A stretch of DNA of 64,000 bases from Bacteroidales bacterium (GTDB taxonomy: Bacteria; Bacteroidota; Bacteroidia; Bacteroidales; GCA-2711565). Shown piece by piece: positions 25,399-34,053 of this stretch (positions within the stretch are counted from its first letter, which is position 1; each line of letters starts with the position of its first letter). Location of the stretch: assembly GCA_028280405.1 (NCBI GenBank), contig JANQLW010000021.1:1-64000 (forward strand), in the 5' to 3' direction. The notes beneath the pieces are model-generated. The model worked only from the letters and a program-made list of their open reading frames with translations, had not been told where the DNA came from and searched no databases. The translations under genes and the position numbers were made by a program.

Positions 25399-25796
25399 TG
25401 CATAGATATCCGGTTAAAATATTACTTGCCTTTGGAGAAACCATTAGTGGTAATAAGGAAATATTGGACTGGCTTTTAAATAACGGATATCCCGAAATTG
25501 CTGCATTAACTTCTGCCATTAGAGGAAGTGATGATGCTGTGCAGTGGCTATTGGATAATAAATTCCCTCATCTTGCGGCTCTGGATGGTGCGATTGCCGA
25601 AAGTAAAAAAGCATATCAATGGCTTGAACAACATAATTATAAATTTTTAATAGTATTTGCTGATGCATGTAATGGGCATAAGGCAGCAATTGATTGGTTT
25701 CATAAAAATGATCTTGAAATTTTTATTAGACTGGCTCAAAAAATCAAAAAATTTAAAGATGGGATGACCTTTGATTATCATAAGATTCATTTTTAA
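25398..25796 (+). CDS. Small alpha-helical repeat protein coupled to the radical SAM gene
   Basis: A 132-residue protein built almost entirely of four repeats of about 25 residues. They begin GNKEILDWLLNNGYPEIAAL, GSDDAVQWLLDNKFPHLAAL, ESKKAYQWLEQHNYKFLIVF and GHKAAIDWFHKNDLEIFIRL. The shared pattern is a helix with Trp-Leu/Phe, then an Asn-aromatic turn, then a second hydrophobic helix, so the protein should form a short helical solenoid like ankyrin or TPR domains. I do not recognise a named family. There is no signal peptide or catalytic motif. The start codon overlaps the radical SAM stop, so a role as adaptor, substrate carrier or substrate of that enzyme is plausible but inferred. Confidence 0.85.
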   Translation: MHRYPVKILLAFGETISGNKEILDWLLNNGYPEIAALTSAIRGSDDAVQWLLDNKFPHLAALDGAIAESKKAYQWLEQHNYKFLIVFADACNGHKAAIDWFHKNDLEIFIRLAQKIKKFKDGMTFDYHKIHF

Positions 25797-25952
25797 GCTT
25801 AAATTTAACGAAAAAGTAAACTTCATTTTTCATGCGGTATTTTGCATATTCCATATATCTGTTGTAGCTTATAACTCACATAAACGACATTTTAGAAAAG
25901 GAACGCTTCTTTATTTTTATAAGAATAGCTTCTCTTTCAAAACACTCAAGTA

Positions 25953-26564
25953 TTACAGGAATTGAGATATAACAGTCTTGAAATAATCTTGCGTAGGTGT
26001 ATCATAATTTTTAATAGGAGAAAATACTAAACTTGCTTTTAAGGTGGAATCTGTTATAAAAAGATAAGGTAAGTTCAAAGAATCTACTGGCATTTTTAAT
26101 GCACCAACAGGTAAATTGTAGACTTTACAATTTAGCTTTGATATTCGAATAAAATTATAGAACTCTCTAAAATTATCATAAGATACCAGAACAATTATTT
26201 TTTCTTTCCCTACCTTTTCAATGAACTTTTTAATATGTTGCAAACAAATATTGACACAGGGTTCGCAATTTAACTCTGTGGTTACAAGCACTAACTTTTT
26301 GTCTATATTAATTGCTTTTGAGAGTGAAGTTTTGCTATGGTCAGAATCCTCTAATAAAACATCTGGTAATTTATTATCAAACGATTTATAACAATATTTC
26401 ATACTATAATTTATAGCAAGCAATTTTGAATAAATCATCTTATTTTCCTGTTTTCCTCTTAAATAGTTGGTTTTGTATTTCCTGTTGGCAAAAAATAAAA
26501 TTGCAATTAATAAAACAAATGATAAACAAAGGATGACATAAACAACATTACTTTTATTAAACAT
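25953..26564 (-). CDS. Membrane-anchored thioredoxin-like protein with CxxC
   Basis: A 203-residue protein with one N-terminal transmembrane helix (VVYVILCLSFVLLIAILFF, about 7-26) and a periplasmic domain. The core reads KKLVLVTTELNCEPCVNICLQHI, a thioredoxin-like beta strand followed by CEPC, and later VSYDNFREFYNF and LPYLFITDST. This suggests a thiol-disulfide or redox-sensing protein, although similarity to TlpA/ResA is weak. It ends the minus-strand pair with the beta-propeller lipoprotein gene (4-base gap). Such pairs occur in Bacteroidota next to small Cys-rich secreted peptides; a decayed one may lie at 27880. Confidence 0.75.
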   Translation of the reverse strand: MFNKSNVVYVILCLSFVLLIAILFFANRKYKTNYLRGKQENKMIYSKLLAINYSMKYCYKSFDNKLPDVLLEDSDHSKTSLSKAINIDKKLVLVTTELNCEPCVNICLQHIKKFIEKVGKEKIIVLVSYDNFREFYNFIRISKLNCKVYNLPVGALKMPVDSLNLPYLFITDSTLKASLVFSPIKNYDTPTQDYFKTVISQFL

Positions 26565-26568
26565 AATC

Positions 26569-27792
26569 CTATTGTTCTTTTAGTTTAACAAACATAAGAA
26601 TTGGGTTATCCATATCTTTCATAACACTTGTCATTTTAATTAACTCTTTCATTTTACCTGTTTTTAATTTTTCAAAGTTATTATGATTTTCATCTAAATT
26701 TTCCAAGTGCTCTAACAAATCATATGGATAAATTAAAGTAACTAGTTCACCATGTTCACTAATTCCTATTGGCTTTCCGAACAATCCATAATCAAGATCA
26801 TTAAACACATTCTGTGTCTGAATAATATGTTTGGTGCTCTTATTATAAATGACAGTAAAAAATTTACCCTTACTCCGGTATTGAAAAATAAAAATATTTT
26901 CATTCTCTAAAACATTTTGGATATAACTAGAATATTTACTTCCAATTTCTCTAATAGTTTTAAGAATAAACATTGGACCTTTCGATGTTGACTTTTTCAA
27001 TGAGTTATAATATTTTGCAGGAATCTTCAGTTTACCAAAATCAATTAAATACTTTTTTCTTACTTCTGTTTCTGTTACATAATAAATAGTATCACAAAAA
27101 CTTATAGCCATATTAAAACCATCTTTATATTTAACCATCATATTAAAAGAACTAAATGGTATATTTTTTACTTCTTTTCTAATAGGAAGTCTGCTATCAA
27201 CTGTTTTTAATCTTTTATTTAAAATTGATATATTATCATGTGGAGAGGAGATTGATGTATTATTATAAAAAAATACATATTCACCATTATCAAATTTACC
27301 AAAATATTTTGCTGAAAAAGGATATTTAGAATTAGAAACTAACAGCCCATTATAATCCACTATAAGTAATTTTCTATTTCCAGGATCAAGTATTTCAATC
27401 GTACTATTTTTTTCGTCAATTAAAAAGTCTGTAATAACTACATGTTCTTCAGGCCCCTTCCCTACCTTATCATTTTGAAAAACAAATTTACCATCACTGC
27501 TAAATATGAATAAACTATTAGTTTTAGTATCATTTATAAATATTTTATTATCTGCAAATACTATCTTTTTAATTTCTGAAACTAAATGGTTTGATTTAGT
27601 TTCTAATGGCATATATTTTATTTCAGAAGCTATAGTGCTCAAATGCAAAGTATCTGTTGCTGATTCAGGAATTTTAATTTCTTCATAAGAACACTTAGTT
27701 GAAGCATCTTTTACTTTACTGGTTGAGTCAGTACATCCTAATAGGCAAAGAAAAAGCAAAGAAATAACTGATAATTCTGAGATAGTTTTCAT
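26569..27792 (-). CDS. 6-bladed beta-propeller lipoprotein
   Basis: A 407-residue secreted lipoprotein. The signal ends LLFLCLLGC, with Cys20 for lipidation. The body shows the repeated blade pattern of the Bacteroidota 6-bladed beta-propeller family: SEIKYMPLETKSNHLVSEIKK, FADNKIFINDTKTNSLFIFS, GKFVFQNDKVGKGPEEH and LDPGNRKLLIVDYNG. Function is unknown; propellers of this kind usually bind proteins or peptides at the cell surface. It is cotranscribed with the CxxC protein downstream. A terminator-like hairpin at 27830-27858 separates it from the peptide remnant upstream. Confidence 0.85.
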   Translation of the reverse strand: MKTISELSVISLLFLCLLGCTDSTSKVKDASTKCSYEEIKIPESATDTLHLSTIASEIKYMPLETKSNHLVSEIKKIVFADNKIFINDTKTNSLFIFSSDGKFVFQNDKVGKGPEEHVVITDFLIDEKNSTIEILDPGNRKLLIVDYNGLLVSNSKYPFSAKYFGKFDNGEYVFFYNNTSISSPHDNISILNKRLKTVDSRLPIRKEVKNIPFSSFNMMVKYKDGFNMAISFCDTIYYVTETEVRKKYLIDFGKLKIPAKYYNSLKKSTSKGPMFILKTIREIGSKYSSYIQNVLENENIFIFQYRSKGKFFTVIYNKSTKHIIQTQNVFNDLDYGLFGKPIGISEHGELVTLIYPYDLLEHLENLDENHNNFEKLKTGKMKELIKMTSVMKDMDNPILMFVKLKEQ

Positions 27793-27829
27793 AATTTTAA
27801 TTTTATTAATTATAATAGATACACATAGA

Positions 27830-27858
27830 AAAGGTTGTTAAGTTATTTAACAACCTTT
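27830..27858 (-). terminator. 12-bp hairpin upstream of the propeller gene
   Basis: AAAGGTTGTTAA (27830-27841) pairs perfectly with TTAACAACCTTT (27847-27858), loop of 5. On the minus strand it is followed by TTTTC. It lies 21 bases after the peptide remnant's stop codon and 38 bases before the propeller ATG, so it can act as terminator or as attenuator of the propeller operon. Confidence 0.65.
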
Positions 27859-27879
27859 CAATATTGAGTTTAAGGATTT

Positions 27880-28011
27880 CTAAAATCCTCCTGGACAAAG
27901 TTCCTGATACTCTGGATAGCAATAATGTTCATGTATTGGATAAACACAACGTGCGACTTCATACCCTAAACTAGGACAGTAAATATAGTCTATAAAATTA
28001 TACTTTTCTGC
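27880..28011 (-). pseudogene. Decayed gene for a small Cys-rich peptide (NVEALT-like context)
   Basis: A minus-strand frame of 43 codons ends at TAG 27880-27882 and encodes a Cys- and Tyr-rich tail: DYIYCPSLGYEVARC, VYPIHEHYCYPEYQ, ELCPGGF. It has four cysteines but no ATG and no signal peptide; an in-frame TAA (28012-28014) precedes it, and all frames upstream are closed. In Bacteroidota, short secreted peptides with Cys-rich tails (the NVEALT group) are often encoded just upstream of 6-bladed propeller genes, so this looks like a decayed member. The family link rests on position and composition only. Confidence 0.4.
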
Positions 28012-28101
28012 TTATTCAATTAGAACAATATTATTCTTTAACCTATAACACAAAAATTATCTAAAGGGGTGAACCAATATTAAAATTATTTGTTAATTAA
28101 A

Positions 28102-28129
28102 AAGGGATCCGAACTTCTTCAGACCCCTT
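28102..28129 (-). terminator. Intrinsic terminator of nrdJ
   Basis: AAGGGATCCGAA (28102-28113) pairs with TTCAGACCCCTT (28118-28129), including two G-U pairs on the RNA, loop of 4. On the minus strand it is followed by TTTTT. It is 27 bases past the nrdJ stop. Confidence 0.85.
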
Positions 28130-28156
28130 GTCAAAATTGAATTATTAAGAATTAGT

Positions 28157-30877
28157 TTAACCACACTTAGAATAGCCACAGGAAGTGCAGGTCAGGCAAC
28201 CATCCTGGTAAACAAGGCTATGTTTATCATTACATTCCGGGCAACTTGCTTTTTTGATTTGAGTTCCATCTGGAATATATTTTTTCAATGCACGGATTAC
28301 ACCGTTTTTCCAGGTATTAATTGATTCGTCATCTAAAGTTAAGTTTGAAATCAAATCTACTACAAATGGAAGTGGCATACCGTGGCGAAGGATACCGGAA
28401 ATTAATTTGGCATAATTCCAGAATTCCTTTTCGAATGAACGGGATAATCCCTCTACGGTAATTTTATATCCGGCTTTATCTTCAAATCGGAAATCGTAAC
28501 GGGTTTGTCCTTCTTCGTTTTTATTCTTAATTACCCATCCTTTATTTACCCATGTCGGTAAGAAAAAATCTTCAGCTTTACCGGTAAAAACTTCATAGGG
28601 CTTACCGTCAAAAACACCAATTACTGCCATCCATTTTTCATAATCATTTTGGAAACGTACAATTTCTGCTTCCAGTACTTTTGGACGGGCAGGTGCTTTG
28701 GTTTCTTTAAATTCATTAAGGTCTTCTTCTTTATCGGAATCATTGGTCACCAGTACTCCTGAACGGGAACCATCGCGGTAAATTGTCATTCCTTTACAAC
28801 CACTTTCCCAGGCTGTTTTGTAGATTTCACTTACCAATTCTTCAGGCGTTTCTTTAGGAATATTTACAGTAACACTGATAGAATGATCAACCCATTTTTG
28901 AATTGCTCCCTGCATTTTTACTTTGCTTACCCAATCAATATCGTTTGAGGTCGCTTTGTAGTACGGAGATTTTTCAATGATTTTATTTAATTCTGCATCA
29001 GGCAGGCTTTCAACTTCCTGAACATTATATCCGTTAACTTCCAACCAGGTTTTAAACTTAGGATGGAATACTACATATTCTTCCCAGCTATCGCCGACTT
29101 CGTCTGTAAATGTGATATTTACATTTTTATCGTTAGGGTTAACTTTACGACGGCGCTTATAAGAAACCATGAATACAGGCTCAATCCCTGATGAGGTTTG
29201 TGAACAAATACTTACACTACCCGTTGGGGCAATGGTTAACATCGCAATATTTCTACGGCCGTATTTTTCCATGTCTTCATAAACAACAGGTGCAGCTTCT
29301 TTAATCCTCTTGATGAATGGATTGTTCCGCTCTCTTTCGGCATCAAATACAGGGAATGGGCCACGATCTTTAGCTAATTCAACGGATGAACGATATGCTT
29401 CAATGGCTAATAATTTATGAACTTCAGTTGAAAAATTGGTGGCAGTATCCGTACCATACCTGCATCCTAAAGCAGCAAGCATATCTCCTTCTGCTGTTAT
29501 ACCAATTCCGGTACGACGGCCTTCTATTGTTTTTTGGCGAATTTTTACCCAAAGATTACGTTCAATTCTTTTGGTTTCAAAATCTTCAGGATCCGAATCT
29601 ACCTTTGCCAAAATACCATCAATTTTTTCAACTTCTAAATCGATAATATCATCCATGAAACGTTGAGCAAAATGAACATGTTTTGAGAATAATGCTCCGT
29701 CAAAACTAGCTTCTTTTGTAAATGGTTTATCAACGTAACTGAAAAGATTAAGAGCTAATAAGCGACAACTATCATATGGACAAAGCGGAATTTCTCCGCA
29801 AGGATTGGTAGATAAAGTTTTAAATCCTAAATCACTATAGCAATCAGGTACTGATTCACGGATTACAGTATCCCAGAATAGAACTCCGGGTTCGGCTGAT
29901 TGCCATGCATTATGAATGATTTTATCCCATAATTTACGGGCATCAATGTCTTGTTTTACCTGAGGGTTATCGGAATTAATCGGGTATTGTTGAGTGTAAG
30001 TAGTTCCGTTAATAACAGCCTTCATAAACTCATCATCAACACGAACAGATACATTGGCCCCTGTAACTTTGCCTTGTTCCATTTTTGCATCAATGAAATT
30101 TTCAGCATCAGGATGTTTTATAGAAATACTTAACATCAAAGCACCTCGTCGTCCATCCTGAGCAACTTCACGAGTGGAATTAGAATATCTTTCCATGAAA
30201 GGAACAATCCCTGTTGAAGTTAAAGCGGAATTGTTTACTTTGCTTTTTACAGGACGGATGTGTGATAAATCATGGCCAACACCACCTCGGCGTTTCATCA
30301 ACTGAACTTGCTCCTGGTCCACTTTTAAAATACCTCCATAAGAATCAAAGTTCCCGTCACCTCCAATTACAAAACAATTGGATAAGGATGATACCTGAAA
30401 ATCATTTCCAATACCAGCCATTGGGCTTCCCTGAGGTATAATATATTTAAAATCCTTTAATAAGTTGAAGATTTCTTCTTCACTTATTGGATTAGGATAT
30501 TTTTTTTCTATGCGTGCTATTTCGCGCGCCAATCTGCGATGCATATCGTTTGGAGTTAATTCAAATATTTCTCCATCTGAATTCTTCAGGGCATACTTAT
30601 TCATCCAAACATTTGCAGCTAAGGTGTCTCCGCTAAAATATTCAGTAGCTGCTTCTAAAATTTGCTCATGAGAATACTTTTTTAATTCTTCTTTCTTCTC
30701 TACAGCTACATCCATCATCTCAATTTCTTCTTCTCTCACTTCGTTCTTTTTTTGAAAATTTGATTCTTCCGACGGAAATTCCGGACGGATTCTTTTTTGT
30801 AAAACTTCCTCGTAAAAGCTGGCATCCTTTTTCTGATCTAATTTCTTATCAGTATTGGCAAAAAGATTATTCTCCAT
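28157..30877 (-). CDS. nrdJ: Adenosylcobalamin-dependent (class II) ribonucleoside-diphosphate reductase
   Basis: Makes deoxyribonucleotides for DNA synthesis with a vitamin B12 radical, independent of oxygen. It has 906 residues. The N-terminal 70 residues are charged and variable. The catalytic core includes STNPCGEIPLCPYDSCRL (active-site Cys) and MLTIAPTGSVSICSQTSSG. The C-terminus has a zinc-ribbon-like CPECNDKHSLVYQDGCLTCTSCGYSKCG, which supplies the re-reducing thiols. The start at 30877 is the first in-frame ATG. It stands alone with its own terminator. No nrdR box or cobalamin riboswitch could be recognised in the upstream leader. Confidence 0.96.
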   Translation of the reverse strand: MENNLFANTDKKLDQKKDASFYEEVLQKRIRPEFPSEESNFQKKNEVREEEIEMMDVAVEKKEELKKYSHEQILEAATEYFSGDTLAANVWMNKYALKNSDGEIFELTPNDMHRRLAREIARIEKKYPNPISEEEIFNLLKDFKYIIPQGSPMAGIGNDFQVSSLSNCFVIGGDGNFDSYGGILKVDQEQVQLMKRRGGVGHDLSHIRPVKSKVNNSALTSTGIVPFMERYSNSTREVAQDGRRGALMLSISIKHPDAENFIDAKMEQGKVTGANVSVRVDDEFMKAVINGTTYTQQYPINSDNPQVKQDIDARKLWDKIIHNAWQSAEPGVLFWDTVIRESVPDCYSDLGFKTLSTNPCGEIPLCPYDSCRLLALNLFSYVDKPFTKEASFDGALFSKHVHFAQRFMDDIIDLEVEKIDGILAKVDSDPEDFETKRIERNLWVKIRQKTIEGRRTGIGITAEGDMLAALGCRYGTDTATNFSTEVHKLLAIEAYRSSVELAKDRGPFPVFDAERERNNPFIKRIKEAAPVVYEDMEKYGRRNIAMLTIAPTGSVSICSQTSSGIEPVFMVSYKRRRKVNPNDKNVNITFTDEVGDSWEEYVVFHPKFKTWLEVNGYNVQEVESLPDAELNKIIEKSPYYKATSNDIDWVSKVKMQGAIQKWVDHSISVTVNIPKETPEELVSEIYKTAWESGCKGMTIYRDGSRSGVLVTNDSDKEEDLNEFKETKAPARPKVLEAEIVRFQNDYEKWMAVIGVFDGKPYEVFTGKAEDFFLPTWVNKGWVIKNKNEEGQTRYDFRFEDKAGYKITVEGLSRSFEKEFWNYAKLISGILRHGMPLPFVVDLISNLTLDDESINTWKNGVIRALKKYIPDGTQIKKASCPECNDKHSLVYQDGCLTCTSCGYSKCG

Positions 30878-31172
30878 GCTGTTTCTATTAACTATATTAT
30901 TTATTTTTTGGGTTTTAGTATAAAGTTGATAATCTGGGTATTAAATTTTTTCAACTTTCACTTTTTTCTAACAGCAATATACGACCAAAAAAAAGTTTTT
31001 TGGAAATTAGTTATCAACACAGGGTGGTTGAAAAAATCTAAATTACTGACATCAAAAAATATATGGGACTTAAAAAAAATATCATAAAAATTTAATCTTT
31101 TTTTGAGCAGTATGGTCTGTATTTTGTATGCTGATTTTGAAAAGTTTACAATCGCTTGAATAGCGCGCGTTA

Positions 31173-31204
31173 CAAAATTAACAACATTATTTATTACCTG
31201 CAAT
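31173..31204 (-). promoter_or_regulatory. Possible nrdJ promoter
   Basis: On the minus strand, TAATTTTG (31180-31173) matches the -7 box exactly. ATTG (31204-31201), 20 bases before it, is a weak -33 box. Start would be near 31166, about 290 bases before the nrdJ ATG. Confidence 0.35.
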
Positions 31205-31335
31205 TTAATTTCTCTTTTTTCTTTAATTTTAAAATACCCAATTGCTAATAACTTTATTTTTTTTCTAATCCAAAAATTTGGAAAATTCTTCAGATTTATT
31301 TAATCCACGAATTGAAATTCATTCTGAAAGTTTGA

Positions 31336-31365
31336 TTTGTATTTTCAACTTAAATTCTATTTTTG
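31336..31365 (+). promoter_or_regulatory. Promoter of the MBL-tatD-asparaginase operon
   Basis: TTTG (31336-31339), an 18-base spacer, then TATTTTTG (31358-31365): both Bacteroidota boxes are exact. The ATG lies 28 bases further on. Confidence 0.6.
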
Positions 31366-31393
31366 CATATAATTAATATAATAGAAGATCCGA

Positions 31394-32041
31394 ATGTTAC
31401 AGATAAAGAAATTTGCTTTCAATGCCTTTCAGGTTAATACTGTTTTACTATTTGATGAAACAAAAGAATGTGTGATTATTGATGCTGCCTGTTATGATGA
31501 TTATGAACGAAAACAGTTGGTCGAATTCATTAAGGAAAATGAGCTAAAACCTGTTCGACTGATCAATACGCATTGCCATGTGGATCATATCTTAGGGATT
31601 AACTTTGCCAGTGATTATTACAAAATCGGGCTTGAAATTCACAAAGCAGGTGAAGCTTTTTTGGACAATGCAGTAAGCCATGGTATGAGTTTTGGTTTTA
31701 ATATTGAAGAGCCGGTAAAACCGGTTTCTTTTTTGAAAGACGGTGATGTTATTTCTTTTGGAAATACTAAACTAAATATATTATATACTCCTGGACATGC
31801 TGATGGAAGTATATGTATTTATGCTGAAAAAGAAAAACTGATAGTTGTTGGCGATGTATTATTCCATGGAAGTATTGGCCGTACAGACTTGCCAACCGGT
31901 AATTTTGAAGTTTTAAAGGAAAGCATCCATAATAAATTGTTTGTTTTAGAAGATGATGTAAGAGTTATTGCTGGCCATGGACCCGATACAACTATTGGAT
32001 TTGAAAAGCAAAATAACCCATTTGTCGGCTTAAGAGCCTAG
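31394..32041 (+). CDS. MBL-fold metallo-hydrolase (glyoxalase II-like)
   Basis: Zinc hydrolase of 215 residues. The metal-binding motif is INTHCHVDHILG (H-x-H-x-D-H), with further ligands in TPGHADGS, VVGDVLFHGSIGRTDLP and VIAGHGPDTTIG. It resembles the YcbL/glyoxalase II-like group common in Bacteroidota, which may hydrolyse S-lactoylglutathione-type thioesters. The true substrate is unproven, particularly as many Bacteroidota lack glutathione. It is first in a likely operon with tatD and an asparaginase (gaps of 27 and 6 bases). Confidence 0.92.
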   Translation: MLQIKKFAFNAFQVNTVLLFDETKECVIIDAACYDDYERKQLVEFIKENELKPVRLINTHCHVDHILGINFASDYYKIGLEIHKAGEAFLDNAVSHGMSFGFNIEEPVKPVSFLKDGDVISFGNTKLNILYTPGHADGSICIYAEKEKLIVVGDVLFHGSIGRTDLPTGNFEVLKESIHNKLFVLEDDVRVIAGHGPDTTIGFEKQNNPFVGLRA

Positions 32042-32068
32042 CTTTTTCTTTTGTTTTATTTTCGCAGC

Positions 32069-32833
32069 ATGATAATTACAGATACCCATACCCATTTATA
32101 TCTGGATCATTTCAAAGATGATCGGGACCAGGTTATTCAAAATGCCATTGAAAAAGGTGTTGAATATATGTTAATTCCAAATATTGATAGTGGTTCAGTT
32201 AAAGGTATGTTAGATATTTGTGATCGATATCCCAAAAATTGTTTTCCGATGATGGGATTACATCCTACAGATGTGAAAGAAAATTATAAGGATGAGATTG
32301 CGAATATTGAAAAATGGCTGAGTAAGCGAAAATTTGTGGCTATTGGGGAAATTGGTATGGACCTATACTGGGATAAAACTTTTTATAAAGAACAGGAATA
32401 TTGTTTCAGATACCAAATTGATTTGGCAAAAGAACATCATTTACCTATAGTTATTCATTCACGTGAGTCAATCAATGAAATTTTTAATATTCTTGAGAGC
32501 ATACCAGAACTTCCAAAAGGAGTGTTTCATTGTTTTAGCGGAACACTTGAAGAGGCTTATAGGGCAATAGATATGGGCTTTTATTTAGGTATAGGAGGAG
32601 TAATTACATTTAAAAAATCGAATTTGGCTAATGTTGGCAAGAAAATTGGTATAAATCACCTGCTACTGGAAACGGATGCACCGTTTTTAACACCTGCTCC
32701 TTTCAGAGGGAAAAGGAATGAAAGTGCATATACCTATTATGTAGCAGAAAAAATTGCAGAATTAAAGGAAATAAGTATCGAAGAAGTTGCCAATCAGACT
32801 ACAAAAAACGCTAAGGATTTATTTAAATTTTAA
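32069..32833 (+). CDS. TatD family metal-dependent hydrolase
   Basis: Metal-dependent DNase/hydrolase of 254 residues. The start at ATG 32069 gives MIITDTHTHLYLDHF, the usual N-terminus. The frame remains open to a TTG at 32051, which is less likely. TIM-barrel metal ligands: DTHTH, AIGEIGMDLYWD, PIVIHSRES, FHCFSGTLEEA and LLETDAPFLTP. TatD-type enzymes trim DNA 3' ends and possibly D-aminoacyl-tRNA. It is the middle gene of a three-gene set. Confidence 0.94.
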   Translation: MIITDTHTHLYLDHFKDDRDQVIQNAIEKGVEYMLIPNIDSGSVKGMLDICDRYPKNCFPMMGLHPTDVKENYKDEIANIEKWLSKRKFVAIGEIGMDLYWDKTFYKEQEYCFRYQIDLAKEHHLPIVIHSRESINEIFNILESIPELPKGVFHCFSGTLEEAYRAIDMGFYLGIGGVITFKKSNLANVGKKIGINHLLLETDAPFLTPAPFRGKRNESAYTYYVAEKIAELKEISIEEVANQTTKNAKDLFKF

Positions 32834-32839
32834 AGAGAA

Positions 32840-33868
32840 ATGAAGAATGCGCCGGCAATTTTGGTAATTTATACAGGTGGAACTATAGGGATGATACAAA
32901 ATCCTGAAACAGGTGCCTTACAGCCTTTTAATTTTGATAGTGTATATGAACAAATTCCTGTTCTTGAGAATTTAGATTATAATATTGATTTTTATTCCTT
33001 TGATCCGCTTATCGATTCTTCCGATATGCATCCGGAATTCTGGATTCATCTGGCTGGCTTGATTGAAGAAAAATATGAATCCTATGATGGCTTTGTAGTA
33101 TTACATGGTTCAGATACGATGGCTTATACTGCATCTGCATTAAGCTTTATGTTAGAAAACCTGAATAAACCTGTAATCTTTACAGGTTCTCAATTGCCTT
33201 TGGGAGTGATAAGAACAGATGGCCGTGAAAACTTTATCAATTCTATTGAAATTGCGGCAGCCTCCAAAGACAATACTCCTGTGATTCCGGAAGTTGCCAT
33301 TTACTTTGAAAACAGATTGTTTAGGGCAAATCGTACCAGTAAATTAAATGCAGAGAACTTCAATGCTTTCTATTCAGGGAATTATCCTGCATTGGCAGAA
33401 GTTGGTGTACATGTGAAATACAACTATAATTATATAGGAAAACCCAATTTTAAAAAACTAATTGTACATAAAGAATTGGATTATAATGTAGGTATACTGA
33501 AATTATTTCCGGGGATTTCAAAAAATACTGTTGAAGCCATTTTAAATACTAATGGATTAAAAGCTTTAATTCTTGAAACTTTTGGTGCCGGAAATGCGCC
33601 AACTAATAAATGGTTTATAGAATTATTGGAGCAAGCAATAAAGAAAGGTCTTATTATATATAATGTAACACAGTGTAAAGAAGGCAGTGTTGAAATTGGA
33701 AAATATGAAACCAGTGTTGATCTGGGCAGAATAGGTGTAATAGGCGGAAATGATATAACTACGGAGTCCGCAATAACAAAATTAATGTATTTGCTGGGAA
33801 GTGGTTTCGATTCAGAAGCAATAAGCAGGTTATTGCAAACAGATTTACGTGGAGAAATTACAATTTAA
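32840..33868 (+). CDS. ansA: Type I (cytoplasmic) L-asparaginase
   Basis: Hydrolyses asparagine to aspartate and ammonia. It has 342 residues and no signal peptide, so it is the cytoplasmic form. The first catalytic Thr lies in VIYTGGTIGMIQ and the second in VLHGSDTMAYTASALSFM. FTGSQLPLGVIRTDGRENFINSI and ILETFGAGNAPT are family segments. It ends the MBL-tatD-asparaginase set and lies just before tRNA-Ser. Confidence 0.94.
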   Translation: MKNAPAILVIYTGGTIGMIQNPETGALQPFNFDSVYEQIPVLENLDYNIDFYSFDPLIDSSDMHPEFWIHLAGLIEEKYESYDGFVVLHGSDTMAYTASALSFMLENLNKPVIFTGSQLPLGVIRTDGRENFINSIEIAAASKDNTPVIPEVAIYFENRLFRANRTSKLNAENFNAFYSGNYPALAEVGVHVKYNYNYIGKPNFKKLIVHKELDYNVGILKLFPGISKNTVEAILNTNGLKALILETFGAGNAPTNKWFIELLEQAIKKGLIIYNVTQCKEGSVEIGKYETSVDLGRIGVIGGNDITTESAITKLMYLLGSGFDSEAISRLLQTDLRGEITI

Positions 33869-33891
33869 TGTCTTGGATAACATTATTTTTA

Positions 33892-33899
33892 TATTTTTG
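33892..33899 (+). promoter_or_regulatory. -7 box of tRNA-Ser
   Basis: TATTTTTG matches TAnnTTTG, 20 bases before the tRNA 5' end. It is followed by CGATCG; the same ten bases, TTTGCGATCG, recur at the next promoter (34081-34090). Confidence 0.5.
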
Positions 33900-33918
33900 C
33901 GATCGTTATTAAAATATT

Positions 33919-34006
33919 GGAGAGGTGGCCGAGTGGTCGAAGGCGCACGCTTGGAAAGCGTGTGAACGCCAAAAGCGTTCCGGGGGTTCGAATCCCTTCC
34001 TCTCCG
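33919..34006 (+). tRNA. tRNA-Ser (anticodon GGA)
   Basis: Acceptor GGAGAGG (33919-33925) pairs with CCTCTCC (33999-34005), with discriminator G. The anticodon loop CTTGGAAAG carries GGA. A long variable arm (GAACGCCAAAAGCGTTC) marks a class II tRNA, as serine requires. The T-arm is GGGGGTTCGAATCCCTT. The 3' CCA is not encoded, usual in this phylum. Confidence 0.97.
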
Positions 34007-34053
34007 CTCTAAAATTTTAAAAGGTTTGAAAAAGCAAAAAACCTTGAAAAACC

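Larger units (their letters stand above)
30878..31393. other. 516-base divergent region between nrdJ and the MBL-fold gene
   Basis: Holds promoters for both flanking genes. On the nrdJ side a possible promoter at 31173-31204 would leave a leader of almost 300 bases. The leader contains two hairpins: AAAGTTGA/TCAACTTT (30922-30929, 30951-30958) and CCAAAAAA/TTTTTTGG (30985-31003). A minus-strand frame at 30958-31203 is AT-driven and not supported. I see no tRNA and no riboswitch consensus. Confidence 0.6.

Noticed and set aside
25771-25965. Plus-strand 64-codon frame after the repeat protein
   Set aside because: It overlaps the end of the repeat-protein gene and runs into the next minus-strand gene. 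Composition is Phe/His/Lys-rich, typical of a chance frame.
29386-29666. Plus-strand frames of 76 and 86 codons inside nrdJ
   Set aside because: They lie wholly opposite a well-conserved enzyme gene and show no family likeness.
31011-31019. TTATCAACA as a DnaA box or origin signal
   Set aside because: One mismatch to TTATCCACA, a single copy, and no dnaA or dnaN nearby.
30878-31170. Cobalamin riboswitch upstream of nrdJ
   Set aside because: No B12-box-like or other conserved riboswitch segment could be recognised on the minus strand.
30958-31203. Minus-strand 81-codon frame in front of nrdJ
   Set aside because: Composition follows AT-rich non-coding DNA (many Phe, Ile, Asn, Lys), no family or signal is visible, and it overlaps the likely nrdJ promoter.
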